A stretch of DNA of 64,000 nucleotides from Holothuria scabra. Taxonomy: Eukaryota > Echinodermata > Holothuroidea > Aspidochirotida > Holothuriidae. The position numbers and the translations under genes are program-made. The notes below the pieces were generated by a model. It was not told the origin of the DNA. It did no database searches and saw nothing but the letters and a program-made list of their open reading frames with translations. The DNA lies in contig CM074181.1 of the NCBI GenBank assembly GCA_037179385.1, forward strand, positions 49,682,394 through 49,746,393, read 5' to 3'. Positions 32,649 to 45,338 of the stretch are shown one piece after another; within the stretch, counting starts at the first letter, position 1; every line of letters begins with the position of its first letter.

Positions 32649-35600
32649 CTCAATTCAATTCAATTCCATTCAATTCAATTTATTCCAGCAATGAACATAT
32701 ACAGTGTACAGCATGTACATACACAGTTTAATAGTTTAAAGAAGCTGAGTTTGACATCATTGCACGGAAAAGGAGAAAAAAGAAGTATAAATACTTATTA
32801 ATCATTTTCCCCTGACTTAAGGAATACAGTACGTAATATGTATAAACAATCAATAACAACACGCAATTACAAAAACAACACAAAACAACGAAATGATGGG
32901 AAGTAATTCATGAGTTATACTATTGTAGGGGAACCATTACAGTACCTTCATTAAAACTAGGATGTCAACAGTTGATCTTTTAATATCTATTTAAATTTCT
33001 TAATATATTTGCAGCCTGTTAGATTCTGAGAGAAGGAATTCCATAGCTTTAACTGACAAACAAAATTGCTTTTTCTTAGTTCTGGCAAATCTTTGATGAA
33101 AATAATTCTTGCGTCTGGTATTAATACAATGTGAGGTGGTGAATTTGCAAGTTTGGTGGTAGCAACTTGTGGTATGCTCTGCACATGTAAATCCCTGTCT
33201 TGAATTTAACCAATTGTTTCTAATGGGAGTATACTCAAATTACAGAAGAGAGGTGAAGTATGCTCTAAATAGTTGGCACTGGCCAAAATCCTAATTGCCC
33301 TCTTTTGCAAATAAATAGTTGAGATTAGATTTGTATATATTACCCCATACTTCAATACAATAGCTTAAAGATGGATGGAAAAGCCCATAGTATAAAGTCA
33401 AGAGTGCCTGTTTATCTAACACTTTACTAGCTCTGTATAAAACAGCATTGCATTTTGATAATTTCTTTGTCAAATGACAAATATGGGGCTTCCAGTTTAA
33501 TTTATCGTCAATAAGGATACCTAAAAATTTCGTATGTGCCACCCTGTCAATACATCTACCATTTATGTGAACCAGTACATTTGAATTATTCATTATAAAA
33601 TTAGAAACTAGAAAGCCAACAGGCTTAGTGATTCCTTGCCGTATGATATATCATAGCAAACATGGAAACAAACATGACATGCATGAGATCCCATACAATT
33701 ATCCTACTTAATTGAGATACTAGTAGGGTCAAAACTTTTTGACCTCATGTGACCCAAAATGACCTTTCGACCCCTTAAAAACAATAGTGATCACCTTCCC
33801 AACACGTCCATCAACATGAGTAATTCAAAATTAAGCTTAGTTCAGAATGAGTATGGAAGTACTACCACCATGGTATGAGATCCCTCACAGTTATCCCCCT
33901 AAAAATATTATGTCTACAAAGTTTGATCTGACTGTCACCTCAAACCTTTGATCTCCACATACAAGAGGAATTTCTCACACAGCTTTAATATTCCAGAAAA
34001 CTGTCTCATTACTTGATAAAGCAGTATTTTGAAACCATTTTTATCAAAAGTTTGGTCAATGGGGACAGCTCTCCATTCTGAAGTCTCTATGTTCCGATGC
34101 CTCTATGTTTCGAAAAGTCTGCATTGAGGTTAGTGTTTAAACAAGCCCTCATCAACTCTCCTACAAGCATTGGATCAAATACTGTGTTCTCACATACCCC
34201 GCGCTCGAGGTAACACTGTATTACCTCACGCTTGAGTAACGTGGGAATGAGGGTTAACGCGGGATCGGTGTTTAAATTTCGATCCACCTCAAATCGCAGG
34301 GTTAAGCAGTTTTAAACATCGTGTTTGTTTTAATCAAGCAAGGTCACAGGTATTTATCGCACTGATGACAGGTATTTTCTTACATTTTGCTGTAATCGGT
34401 GTGTGAAATATTTGGTCTCGTTACTATGGTAACACTATCCAATCAACGAAACACTGGGTACGTGAGAACACAAACTGGAAAACACAGGGTTAGCCTGTGG
34501 TTTTGTCTGATTGTAAACACGAGTTAACACTGGGTGTTGCGGGGTATGTGAGACCAAGCCTAAAGAGACATCTGAACAGAGATGTGTAACCTTGGCTATT
34601 ACTGACGGCAATTTTTGCTTTATGGGGGAAATGCCCCACCCATTGTCTATGGTATCCTTTGCAAATTAACAAAAGCAGATATCCCTATTAATCCATAATT
34701 TAACAAGACTTTGAATTTGCCTTTTGTCTACTTATACTGTAGGTACAGCATAACATACAGTACAAGTTTTCCTTGTTTGATACACAGTATACAACATTAT
34801 GTTTGCTCTTATTACCTGAACTACTTTTAAATGACAGCAGCAATGCAAAATAAAATCTTAATACTTTTGAAAAGTGTCATAAAGGGTAATCTTGAAGCAA
34901 TGGTTCTATGCATTAAGCTTTATGGTACACTTTTTTTTTTTTTTGGGGGGGGGGATAGTGACATGGATAAAAATGAAATGTGAGACAAGAATTCCCACTC
35001 GATGATGATGATATTTGACATAGCTATATAATCCTTCACACAGGGGTTACTTTTTTGGTGCGGTTATCCAGATATAAGCAGAGATGAGGCAAGTAGTATG
35101 CTGATACATTTTATGCTATCAAAAATTTAAAACAAATTCTAGAATGAAACTAAGTGACAAATAATCACTGTAGAGCATATTGAAACTGTAAAGCAGAAAC
35201 ACCAATCTAGACAGACACCAATGTTTAAAGTTTTGTTCAACAAAATTCCTTATACAAACACACTATTTGTTCAATTCCACCAGCTTCTATGTAAAGGACA
35301 CTAATTTCTGAAGGGTGTCAATCTACAGTATTTCTAAGATGACTTTCAGTTTAGAAACTTGATCAGTGTACATGAACTTCTCTATCTCCAGACAATGGCT
35401 AGGCAAACAACTTTTATTTGTGGTCAGATGAGACAAGATAATGTGGACAGTTATTTTATGCTGGATTTAGCAGAGGTGTGACTTTCATGGAAGTCTGACA
35501 TTTTGACCACAAAAAGAGTACCGAATGCCTGCAGGGAATGGTAGGAAATAGGAGTATATACAAACAATGGACTGTCATGGTTGTTATGCACTGAGATAAA

Positions 35601-37737
35601 AATAAGCTTTCTTCAGAGGGTTTATAAGAGTCAATCAACACCACTTATACAGTAAAAAGCTTAAGTCAATTGAGCTGTATGTTTGTATGAGGTAATCCTT
35701 CAGGACACTGTGGGGATAACTGGCAGTCAACTGTGAAAAATTGGGCGAGATAACTGTGACCAAATGGCAAAGAATGGGTCAGTCACAATTTGATTCACTC
35801 TATTAGGCAATGACAGTTCATGTGCGCTGAAGGGTATTTGATACCAAATGATCAGTGTAAATTAGGTTCTTTCTTGTAAAACTAACTAACTGTGGTATAT
35901 CTAATTAATCAATTCCCACTTCCAATTAATGCATGCTTGCATGCACATGTCCTCATGAGGACAGTAGGCACAAGGTTTGTCAAATATTAGCACTTTTTCC
36001 CTCTAAATTTAATGTTTTCTTCAGGTTTTCTTTAAGGTTATTGAAAAAGCAATGTAGGTATGTTATAAAAGAGATTCTTGTGCATCACACAGAGTACTCT
36101 CTGTTCAAAGTTTATACTTATGAAGTTCCATATCAGTCATCTACTTAGTGTGCACAGAAGCATCTTCTAATATTTTCAGACCATGTCCCTAAATGACCCT
36201 TATACAGACTGTTTAAACTCACATGTTCCACATCAGTTTCATGAAAATCTATTTACTTGTGGCTGCAAAATCAGCATACCCATGAGCATTGAAGCATGTA
36301 TGCCAGCCTGATGAACAGATTTTGCCTTTTAAGATTTTATATTTTGCTCTGCCCACTTTTCATGTATTAATACTTGGAACTTAATGTAATAACAGGGCAC
36401 AATTTCATGCCAGAATCAACATACTGTACAGTAACTACCATGTGATGTGCCTTTTTGTGCACCTTAGACCTTCTTCCTATGAGTTTGCTTCAGTACTTTA
36501 CAAATGCGTTTTCAAAATTACCTCACTAAAGAATTTACATAGTGAAGTTAATAAACTGTTCCAAAAAATTATATACCCTATGCCTATTACATTACACATG
36601 CCAAATTATTCTTACCCTTTCACCCTAACCGCTCATGGATATTAACTTCAACAGTTATATACTCTTTTGAGATATAGTGTTTGCAAGGTTTAGATGTTTT
36701 GAACTCTGATGACCCCAAATGACCTTTGACATCCAATAAAAACAATACGGGTCATCTACTCAATATGGACAATCCACTTAGTAAATATGAGATTCCTGGC
36801 AGTTACCTTTCTTGACATATGGTGTTTACAAGTTTTTGAGCTTTTCATCTCTGATGACCCCAAATGACCTTTGACCTCCACCAAAAATAATTGTGATCAT
36901 CTACTTAATATGGGCAATCCACCTGCTATGTATGAGATCCCTCACATTTACCCTTCTTGAGATACAGTGTTTACAAGGTTTTGACCTTTTTCCCTCTGGT
37001 GACCCCAAATGACCTTTGACCTCCATCAAAAACAATAGGGACCATCTACTCAATATGGACAATCAGCAAGGTAAGTATGAGATTGCTCACATTTTTCCTT
37101 CTGGAGATACCGTGTTTACAAGCAATTTCCAAGGTACTTACATTTTGACCTCTGGTGACCCCAAATGACATTTGACCTCTACCAAAAAAAATAGGGACCA
37201 TCTACTCAATGTGGACAATCTACATGCCAAGTTTGAGATCCCTGGGGGTTACCGGTCTTGAGATATCGTGTTTACAAGCAGGCGTCACACACACACATAC
37301 ACACACACGCACACACACACACACACACATACACACACACGACATCACCATCGCATAGATTCCTTGCCTGCCTTCGGCAAGGAATCAAAAACCATGAAAT
37401 TAGTTTTGTCAGCATTAAGTGAAAGTTTGTTTACACAGAACCATATACTTAGCCTTTGAAGTTCAGTACTTACTAAGGTGCATAACATACTTATATCAGG
37501 GTGAGAGCAAAATAAGTTGGTGTCATCAGCAAACAGAACAAATTTCATCATCTTTGAAACTGCATGAGCAGATATCATCAATATATAAAATGAATAATTT
37601 TGGCCCCAAGATTGACCCCTGTGGTACACCACACACCATATCCCTAGTACTTGAATTAATATTACCAACACGCACATATTGCTTCCTATTTGAGAGGTAA
37701 CTCGTTAGCCACTCATGAACAATTCCTAAAAATAAAA
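32649..37737 (-). mobile_element. Second LINE (minus), split by an array element
   Basis: The upstream part (37737 down to 37388) encodes [44 protein letters not shown] (catalytic FADD at 37522-37533) and NKLSLNADKTNFMVF. The downstream part (33628 down to 32649) continues with VHINGRCID, HTKFLGILIDDKLNW and a thumb region with one frameshift near 33300, then a 3' untranslated part ending AATAAATTGAATTGAATGG. The two parts abut in protein sense once the 33629-37387 element is removed. Endonuclease and early RT are missing (5' truncation). Confidence 0.75.
33629..37387 (+). mobile_element. Array element type 2 (Helentron-like), inserted in LINE
   Basis: The ends are inverted: TGATTCCTTGCCG (33629-33641) and CGGCAAGGAATCA (37375-37387). 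The right end also folds on itself, GATTCCTTGCC / loop TGCCTTC / GGCAAGGAATC (37358-37386), an 11-bp stem. Inside are units with CCCCAAATGACCTTTGACCT at about 36715, 36860 and 37005 and a variant near 37160, plus decayed units at 33730-33950, and a CA microsatellite (37290-37340). The middle (34000-36640) holds no recognised array or gene and may be further insertion. No target duplication is evident, as expected for rolling-circle elements. Confidence 0.62.
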
Positions 37738-38056
37738 ACTGTAACTACTTAGAGATTTGTGCTGATCCCCGTGTTCGTGGCCATAATAAGAAGCTGGTAA
37801 AATGTTTCTCTAGACTTGACATCAGAAAGTTCAGTTTCTCTCATAGGGTTGTTAATGAGTAAAACAGTCTCCCTGAGTGGGTTGTTAATTCCACTTCAGT
37901 CAACTGCTTCAAGATTAACATTGACAAGTATTACTGTGACAGTGGCAGGATCTGATTGTATTGGGTTTGTTTAGTCTTTGTTTGGATTAGGTGTTGGTTT
38001 TGGGTCTGTTCTATAGGGCATCTTATGGGGTTTTTACCCTCCTTTGCCCTTAAACT

Positions 38057-38158
38057 TGTTATGTTATGTTATGTTATGTTATGTTATGTTATGTTATGTT
38101 ATGTTATGTTATGTTATGTTATGTTATGTTATGTTATGTTATGTTATGTTATGTTATG
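38057..38158 (+). repeat. (ATGTT)n microsatellite, LINE tail
   Basis: About twenty near-perfect TTATG/ATGTT repeats directly follow the CR1 3' region. They are best read as the tandem tail typical of CR1/L2-type LINE 3' ends, since expanded. Confidence 0.9.
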
Positions 38159-39316
38159 TAGGGCCAGTAAATGTTGTGATGCTGCTAAAATACTGTACTG
38201 TACTGTAAAGCACTTTAGTTTCTGAAAATCATAGTCAAATTGATTTACTGTACAGTGCGTAAACAACAAATTTTCACACGATACTGAACTTTTAAAAGTG
38301 GTAAAAGTGATTTCAATATATTTCACAAGGATCACTGACATCTTGGTTTCAGCACTTTCACATTTGACCTCAAGTACTGGGGATGAGATCCTGAAATGAT
38401 CCACCCTGAGATCAACTTTGTACTGTGTGGGGAGGGTCTTGCACTCAGGACATCAGCCTGAGTGATCTGGAGATTATGATCCACCATGGTTGCAGATCAG
38501 ATCTGAAGTACATGAATCAAAAACTGTGCATGATGAAATGTTCCTTCTTACTGTTTGTTACAGTACATACATCCTCCTTCTCTGTGAGAGGAATGAGCCT
38601 AGGCCACTAGCATGCACACAGCCCTGTTTGAGGGCTAGCCATGTGCACACTCTGGCTTGCAAGTCACTTCACTCCCTCCCCAAATGGTCGAATGGTGCAA
38701 AGAGCCTGTCTCCCCCCCCCCCCCCCCCCCCACCATCACTTCTGGTAATGGATCCCCTGATCATAGCTGACAATGAAAGCAGCCCAACTTGCCCATGGGA
38801 ATATTCAAGTTGAAAGACATTGCCAGCAAGCCTGTGAGCAAGAAAACAATGATACTGTACAAGCCTAGTGGGCTGGCATGGCTACTGTGACACTTGCTAG
38901 TTAACGTTAGGTCTAGGCCAAGGCATTAGGTCTAGTAAATATTACTCTAACTTTGCTTCCAAATTTGTTTGATTGGTTATTCAGGAAGGCTGACATTATC
39001 CTTAGTCATCGTCCTAACGTTGGGGCCTATAGTCCTTGCCCAGGACTCCATTCTACAGTACGTCCACATCGTTTTACTCCACACCGTGTACAGAGTACTG
39101 TAGGCTAGATCCTGCTGTGAAGAGCAGTGCACAATCCTGTTCAAAGGACTAACTTAAAGGCCCACTGACTTTCCTAACCAGCTTATTATGCAAATGATCA
39201 GCAAATTTACTACATACAAGAAGTGAAAGAGCCCAATGTCACTGATGAAAAGTAAGAAAAGAAGTGCAGCTGAGCTTCAAATTGTGGTACTGTAGTCTAG
39301 GTATATACTGTAGCTA
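38159..39316. other. No gene seen; poly-C run at about 38714-38730
   Basis: No exon-like frame or named repeat is recognised. Several TACTGTA/TACAGTA words occur. Confidence 0.3.
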
Positions 39317-39506
39317 CAATCCTGGACAAAAATGATGGGACATTTTTACCCAAATGTAGCAACACGTATGCACAGACTCGCTGGTTTTCCAAAATCCCCT
39401 CCCCCCTAGTTCAATGTTGTTCTCGACAAAATATTCTCAAAATTCAAAAATTGCAACATTGAACGGGGGAGCGGGGGACTGTCCCATGTATTTTTGTCCA
39501 GGATTG
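39317..39506. mobile_element. Tc1/mariner-like MITE, copy 2 (190 bp)
   Basis: CAATCCTGGACAAAAAT and ATTTTTGTCCAGGATTG form inverted ends, flanked by TA at 39315-39316 and 39507-39508. GGGACA / TGTCCC extends the pairing. The interior TTCAATGTTG and CAACATTGA are shared with 10547-10718. Non-coding. Confidence 0.75.
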
Positions 39507-40799
39507 TAGCCTAGGCCTAGCCCTAACGGTGGTTGGAATACCAGAAGAGAAAAGTAGCATTGACGACTATGCTACTGTAACGTTACTTCTCCAGCTGTCA
39601 CAGTCAGCACACCCCTCGAGAACACCACGGAGAAGACCAGAAAACTTTTAACTTTTCAATAATAATGGTTCTGATGGATGATGGTGCAGAAACTCCTCCT
39701 GAGTAATATACGTTAGGCCTACAAGTAAGCCAAGGTATAACGTACGAGTAAAACTAGTAAGTACTGGACATGAGAGGTCCTGTCCACAAGTGCCGTGCAT
39801 GGAACCCAGTCAAAATTAGCACTTTGCGATGTTTACTTTGAGAACAATGTAAACACAGGTGCACTCAAGTGTGAAAAGGACTGTTCACAGCTGGAAGCTA
39901 CGCTGATCATTGTCGGCTCTTGTATTCGGGAATTCCTCCCCGTTCACTTCAGAGTTGAGAGTAACGTACCGCACTTGAACTAGGGCTGTTTTTTTTTTAC
40001 GTTGGCTAACGTTAGAGTTGAATTACAGCTAAATTTGGGCAGGGTCGAAGTTTCCTCAGTCGCGGATGCAGACATTTCGAAAAGGGGGCTGAATTTCGAA
40101 AAGAGTGATGGGTGGAACGGGTGTGGGGAGGGGGGTGGGGAAAGATGGCGTTATAAGTGCGCTCTCTGCCCGAAATATGAAATTCTGTCCATCGGCGAAC
40201 GGTGGCATTTCAGTTGGGGGAGGGGGGAGGGGGTGGGGGAATTTCTATTCTGCCCAAAAGACTTTCTATGCGGAACGCAGATGACGCGGAGCTCGGATAC
40301 AGAAAAAAAAAAAAATAAAAAATCAGACCCTTCCGACTCGGACCGCCGGAAATGGCATTACCCAGGCTTACAAGGAGGATCCATGCAGTCTTTTCGGTTT
40401 GCAGAAAAGCATTCACTTATTCCAGAAAAAAAGTACCTTTATAGTCCCTATATAAAGGTACTCTATCCAGAAAGAAAGGGGAGCGCCACCACTTGTTGGC
40501 GAGGAGCATATATATAGGGCTAGGCCTAGGAAAGTTCGAAAAATCCGATATCCGTCAGACAGTCGAAAATGGCATTTTGTAGGCTTCTGCTATGGGGATC
40601 TAAACAATCTCCTTTTTGTTTTCGTTTGCAAAAAAGATTCATTTGTAACCAAAATTCCGCTAGGAATTTGACTATTTTATCGGAGCGCCACTATACCATT
40701 TGGCGCGAATTGCGTACAGAATATAGGCTATTTCAAAATCGGACCCCTCAGACTAGCTAACAGAAATGGCATTTCAAAGGCTTATAGGCCTACAAAAAG
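39507..40799. other. No gene seen
   Basis: Open frames exist (for example 40002-40517, plus) but they lie in G-run and hAT-interior-like sequence (AGCGCCACCACTTGTTGGCG near 40482) and match no family I know. Confidence 0.3.
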
Positions 40800-40959
40800 G
40801 ATCTACGTAAGCAGTCGCTATTGATCAGAAAATTACCAGAAAAAATGTACCACTACCATTGGATGAATTGGTCCGTCTTTTCCCAAGGGAAACGACGGAA
40901 TTGAAAATATGCTAAGTATTTGACACCATTGCGACTGACTATATATTTAATATAGGCCT

Positions 40960-43535
40960 CAGTGGCGTAACCAGCGGAGGGGGAAGGGGGCAGGGGGGCT
41001 GGAGCTCCCCCAGTGAAATGCCTTGCCCCCCCCCCCGCTTGCCCCCCAAATGAAATTCGTAGGTCGAAAAAAAAAATGAATGAGAATGGGTAGGCGGTGG
41101 CATTACCTGATACTACGTATCAGGTACAGTAGGGTAGGGTGGGAGTAGAAGTTTTATAAATGAGTGAAGATATTGTACAGCAGTTACCGTCTTCTTGTTT
41201 TCATTGCTACTAACATATTTTTGGTTTCGATGAAAAGAGAAACCTATGCATTCATGATGGCGTGCGTGTGTATGAGCGTGTGTATGAGCGTGTGTATGTA
41301 TGTGTGTATGTGCGTGTGTGTGTGGGTGTGTATGTGTGTGTGTTTGTGACACTTTGCTTGTTTACACGATATCTTGAGAAGGGAAGGTCTGACAATTCTC
41401 AAACTTGGTACACAGATACCCCATACTGAGAGGAAGAACCCTATTGATTTTGGTGGAGGTCAAAGGTCATCTGGGGTTACAGGGGGTCAAAGCCTGAAAT
41501 CCTTGTTTACACGATATCTCAAGATAGGAAACTTGGATTAATTTCAAACTTGACACGGTGATGCGTTATAATGTAAGAAAGAACCCTATTGATTTTGGTG
41601 GAGGTCAAAGGTCATCTGGGGTCACAGGGGGTCAAACCCCGAAATCCTTGTTTACACGATATCTCAAGATAGGAAAATTGGATTAATTTCAAACTTGATA
41701 CGTTGATGCGTTATGATGCAAGAAAGAACCCTATTGATTTTGGTGGAGGTCAAAGGTCATTTGGGGTCACTACCCGAAATCCTTGTTTACACTACAGTAT
41801 ATCGCAAGGTAGGAAACTTGGATTCCTTTCAAACTTGATATGTTGATGTGTTATGATGTAAGGAAGAACCGTATTGATTTTGGTGGAGGTCAAAGGTCAT
41901 CTGGGGTCACATGGGGTCAAACCCTGAAATCCTTGTTTACACTACAGTATATCGCAAGGTAGCAAACTTGGATTCATTTCAAACTTGATATGTTGATGCG
42001 TTTTGATGTGAGAAAAAACCCGTTGTATTTTCGTGGGAGTAAAAGGTCATTTGGGGTCACATGGGGTCAAACCCCGAATTCCTTAGTTACACTATATCTC
42101 AAGGTAAAAAACTTGGATCCTCTCAAACTTGATAGGTTAATGGGTTTTGATTAAAGAAAAAACCCAATTAATTTTGGTGGAGGTCAAAGGTCATTTGGGG
42201 TCACATGGGGTCAAACCCTGAAATCTTTTTTTACATGATACATCATCGTAGGAAACTTGGATTCATTTCAAACTTGATATGTTGATGCGTTATGATGTAA
42301 AGAAGAACCCTATTTATTTTGGTGGAGGTCAAAGGTCAGAAGGGGACAAATCCTGAAAACTTTTTAACAAAATATCTCAAGGTAGGAAGCTTGGATTGAT
42401 TTTAAACTTGATATGTTGATGCATTATGATGTAAAGAAGAACCCTATTGATTTTGGTAGAGGGTAAAGGTCATTTGGGGACAAAGGGGGTCAAACTCCGA
42501 ATACCTGTATAGGACAGCTCAAGGTACGAAACATGGATGTATTTCCCAATTAGTTTGTGTATGAGTTATGGTGAGTTGAAAGTACTGTACCTGTTGTTTT
42601 TGGTGGAGTTCAATGGCCATCTGGTATCACCCGGCATCAAACTCTGTAAACCTTGTTTGCAGAATATCTTAAGGCACAGTAGAATTTGGCTTTTTGAATA
42701 TAGAAGTGTTTTGGTTAAAAGAAAAACCAGTTACTGTACTTACAGGTTGAGTCAAAGGTCACTTTGGGTCACCAGTTGTTACAACAAATGTAGCATTTTA
42801 TTGAAAAGAGCATGATATGTATCATCGAAACCTCAATGCATTTTTGCATTCTGGTTTCTTAAAACAGAAAGAAATAGCCGTAGCTTAATTTATATTGAAG
42901 AAAAGTCAAGACCAAAAATAAGAGAGTAAAAGCAAACAATTGATTTTAAAGGCAAGCAAATTGTTACCGTCAGTCCCTGTACAATAGCATTTTTGATAGG
43001 AAGAGTGGCAAATCGTGATTCTGATTAGGCACAAATCAAACTTTATACAAATAAAACACATGGGTTATTTAATTGAGAAATTTTGCATGTGCTTTTCTTG
43101 AAATGTGTATGATTAATGAATATAGTTTATGTGCAGTTTCAGATTTTCAGTTTAAATTAAGGCATGGTATGACTATTTCCACAGGTACAAAGCAGTAAAA
43201 TGGTCAACTTGTGCAATAAAAGGAGGAACAAACGATGCTTTGACGCAGTGGAGAATCTTTTCGGCCAACCTATTAAGACTCTAGCAGGTCCCAGTTGGCA
43301 TAAAGCAAACGTTCATAGCGGAAGTATAAATTTCCAAACCTGTGTTTTAAAAAATTAAGGATATTTAGCTGAAATTCACAGGGCCAAAGACACTGGAAAA
43401 TGCCATTTCCGACAATCTGAGGGGCATTTTTAGCCAAAATTTTCTCTGTAAGATGGTGTTATTTGTGCTAGCCCCCCCATATCAACCTTTCCCCCCCCCC
43501 CCCCCCCCAAATGAAAAAGTCTGGCTACGCCACTG
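40960..43535. mobile_element. hAT-like element H2, carrying a nested array element
   Basis: Ends CAGTGGCGTAACCAG (40960) and CTGGCTACGCCACTG (to 43535) are inverted with one difference. The flanking 8-mers ATAGGCCT (40952-40959) and ATAAGCCT (43536-43543) match at 7 of 8, a plausible hAT target duplication. G/C runs lie inside both ends. Without the nested element (41218-42856) it would be about 0.9 kb and non-coding. Confidence 0.72.
41218..42856 (-). mobile_element. Helentron-like element with 145-bp array, type 1 copy B
   Basis: This is the same family as 20797-22403, inverted. GGTTTCGATGA at 41223-41233 pairs with TCATCGAAACC at 42822-42832. The 3' hairpin and TG microsatellite (41264-41347) are on the left. 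AGGTCAAAGGTCA or variants start at 41457, 41602, 41747, 41887, 42038, 42181, 42326 and 42461, with two degenerate units beyond. The flanking GGTTTCTTAAAACAGAAAG on its 5' side differs from copy A, so it is an independent insertion, inside hAT element H2. Confidence 0.72.
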
Positions 43536-44159
43536 ATAAGCCTATATTAAATTGATGAAATTATCCTTAACACGTTGCTTGAACTCCCCACTTTAAATCA
43601 TTTTACTTCTATTAGTTACACATTTTGAAAAAAAAAATATCACGTTACGAGGTGGGTTTAAATGAATTTTCACACTTATGGGAAGACCTTCTTACACTGT
43701 ATTATTTAAGTATTGAAAAACAAATAAGATAACTTATTATCATAAACATTGCTCGTATTTGACTCTCTCTCTCTCTCTCTCTATACATATATATGTATAC
43801 AAACAGGGGCAGCTAGGATGGATGACAAAATATTGGGCAGTGTACGAAGACCCTCCCTTCTGTTCATTGAATTTGGCGAAATCGTTCAAGCTTACAACCT
43901 TCGCCCGAGTATAGTTGACCATTTTCGGGCAAAGTTTTTGCTAGATTACATTATAAAGTGGGGCTCACAAAAACCTCTCTTTCACAAACTATCCGAATAT
44001 GTCGCAAATCTTTGTTATCATTTTATTGTTATTTTTATTATTTTTATTGAACGAAGTAATTTCTGTCAGTTTCGGGCCGAAAGATTTCAAAATATTAAAA
44101 TAATCGGACATTTTGGTCATGATGTCGCACAAGATTAAAAAGAGGCCGAAGACTGGCGT

Positions 44160-45338
44160 CACTGGCGGCGGAAGCACCCCCCCGGCAAATTCTTAGCGAG
44201 GGGACGTCCCCCAAAAAATCAGAGAAGTACAGTAAAAGAAACTTGGGAGCCTTGAACCAATTCAAAGTTGAGACTATAGTTAACCCACCACCGAACAGAG
44301 CAGCCGAAATTGACTTAGCCTATGTTCTGCCATTGTTTGGCTGATTCTTGTCACGGTCCCCTGCGACCATATGCCTGTGACCTAGTATTTGGCTACAAAC
44401 CATTACAAGAATCTGGCAACCTCAAAACAAACAACGATCTAGATTCTAGACTATGCTATTGCAATAAAATGTCACAAACAGTCGAAACCTACAGAAACCT
44501 GCGACCTAACTTTGAAATGTGATTGCAAAGAACCTCAACCACAAACCTAGTTATTTTAACAGATTGGAATCCAGAATCCGCCAAAAATGAGCGAAACGTA
44601 TCATCTATGGGAACTTGATCGCCGAATGGTAGCTCCGTTCGCATGCGTGTGCGTACGTACATGCCCGTCCGGTTGGAACTTTGGAAGAATAAGCTACCTC
44701 GGTATTATACCGAGGTACCCTACACATTGTTCAGAAGTTCGGATTCATCCTGATCAGATAGGTCTGCATAGGCAGATTCAGTCTGATTCCAAGATAAATA
44801 TTAATGAATTTACACCAGATTGAATGTTGAAATGAATCCCGGTGAAAGTACAAGAATTTCAAGAAACAGACCTTCGATTAAAATACAAAATCAAAACAAA
44901 CTTGCAGGTGCAGTACCAAACCAGGGGAGAGTACGGGGGGGGGGGGGGGGGGACTGATTAGGTAACTGCGTCTTTTTTCCTTTGGATTTGAAAAATGATT
45001 TTAACAAAACCAAAATTACACACATAACAACGCAACTGTTGATGTCCAAGAAATAGCCTATAGGCTATCTGTGAACGCAAATATTTCGCACATTTTTGTT
45101 CATTGAATTCACCGTAAAATGTTCCAAAAACGGCTTAGTTTGCACGAGAGAGCTTGTAGAATCTCAGAGCTTCCAGAGCCCTAAGGCGGGCCCTGGACCC
45201 ACGCCAGTGGGACTTCGCGCTTTGCGCTCGTGATGTGCACTACGCGCACAAAGGGTTCCTTTCATGAGTCCAACCATTCCATCTTGTTCACTGATTGCCC
45301 CCCCCCCCCCCTAAATTTTTATGCTTCCGCCGCCACTG
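44160..45338. mobile_element. hAT-like element H3 (CAGTGGCGGCGGAAGCA ends)
   Basis: Left CACTGGCGGCGGAAGCA and right TGCTTCCGCCGCCACTG are inverted with one mismatch. C/G runs sit inside (44178, 44935-44952, 45298-45311). No target duplication could be found, so class is by ends only. It interrupts R1 copy 2. Non-coding. Confidence 0.55.

Larger units (their letters stand above)
30494..38158 (+). mobile_element. CR1-like LINE, 5'-truncated, interrupted by nested elements
   Basis: Segment 1 is 30494 to about 32648 and segment 2 about 37738-38158. Segment 1 encodes reverse transcriptase from the region before the fingers through the palm and thumb. Segment 2 resumes with RGHNKKLVKCF, FSFSHRVVNE, NSLPEWVVNSTS and a stop, the typical CR1 C-terminus, followed by a short 3' region and a (TTATG)n tail. 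The endonuclease is absent (5' truncation). Between the segments sits the minus-strand LINE 32649-37737. A LINE 3' fragment also interrupts segment 1 at about 32325-32570. Confidence 0.82.

Noticed and set aside
37956..38225. Open frame with a Cys-Tyr-Val-Met-Leu repeat
   Set aside because: It is the translation of the (ATGTT)n microsatellite at the LINE tail.
40002..40517. 171-codon plus-strand open frame
   Set aside because: The composition is driven by G-runs and hAT-interior-like sequence. There is no recognisable domain and no exon signals.
41113..41352. His/Thr-rich and Cys/Val-rich open frames (also at 22209-22550, 37268-37459 and 61798-62103)
   Set aside because: These come from CA/TG microsatellites at the ends of the array elements.
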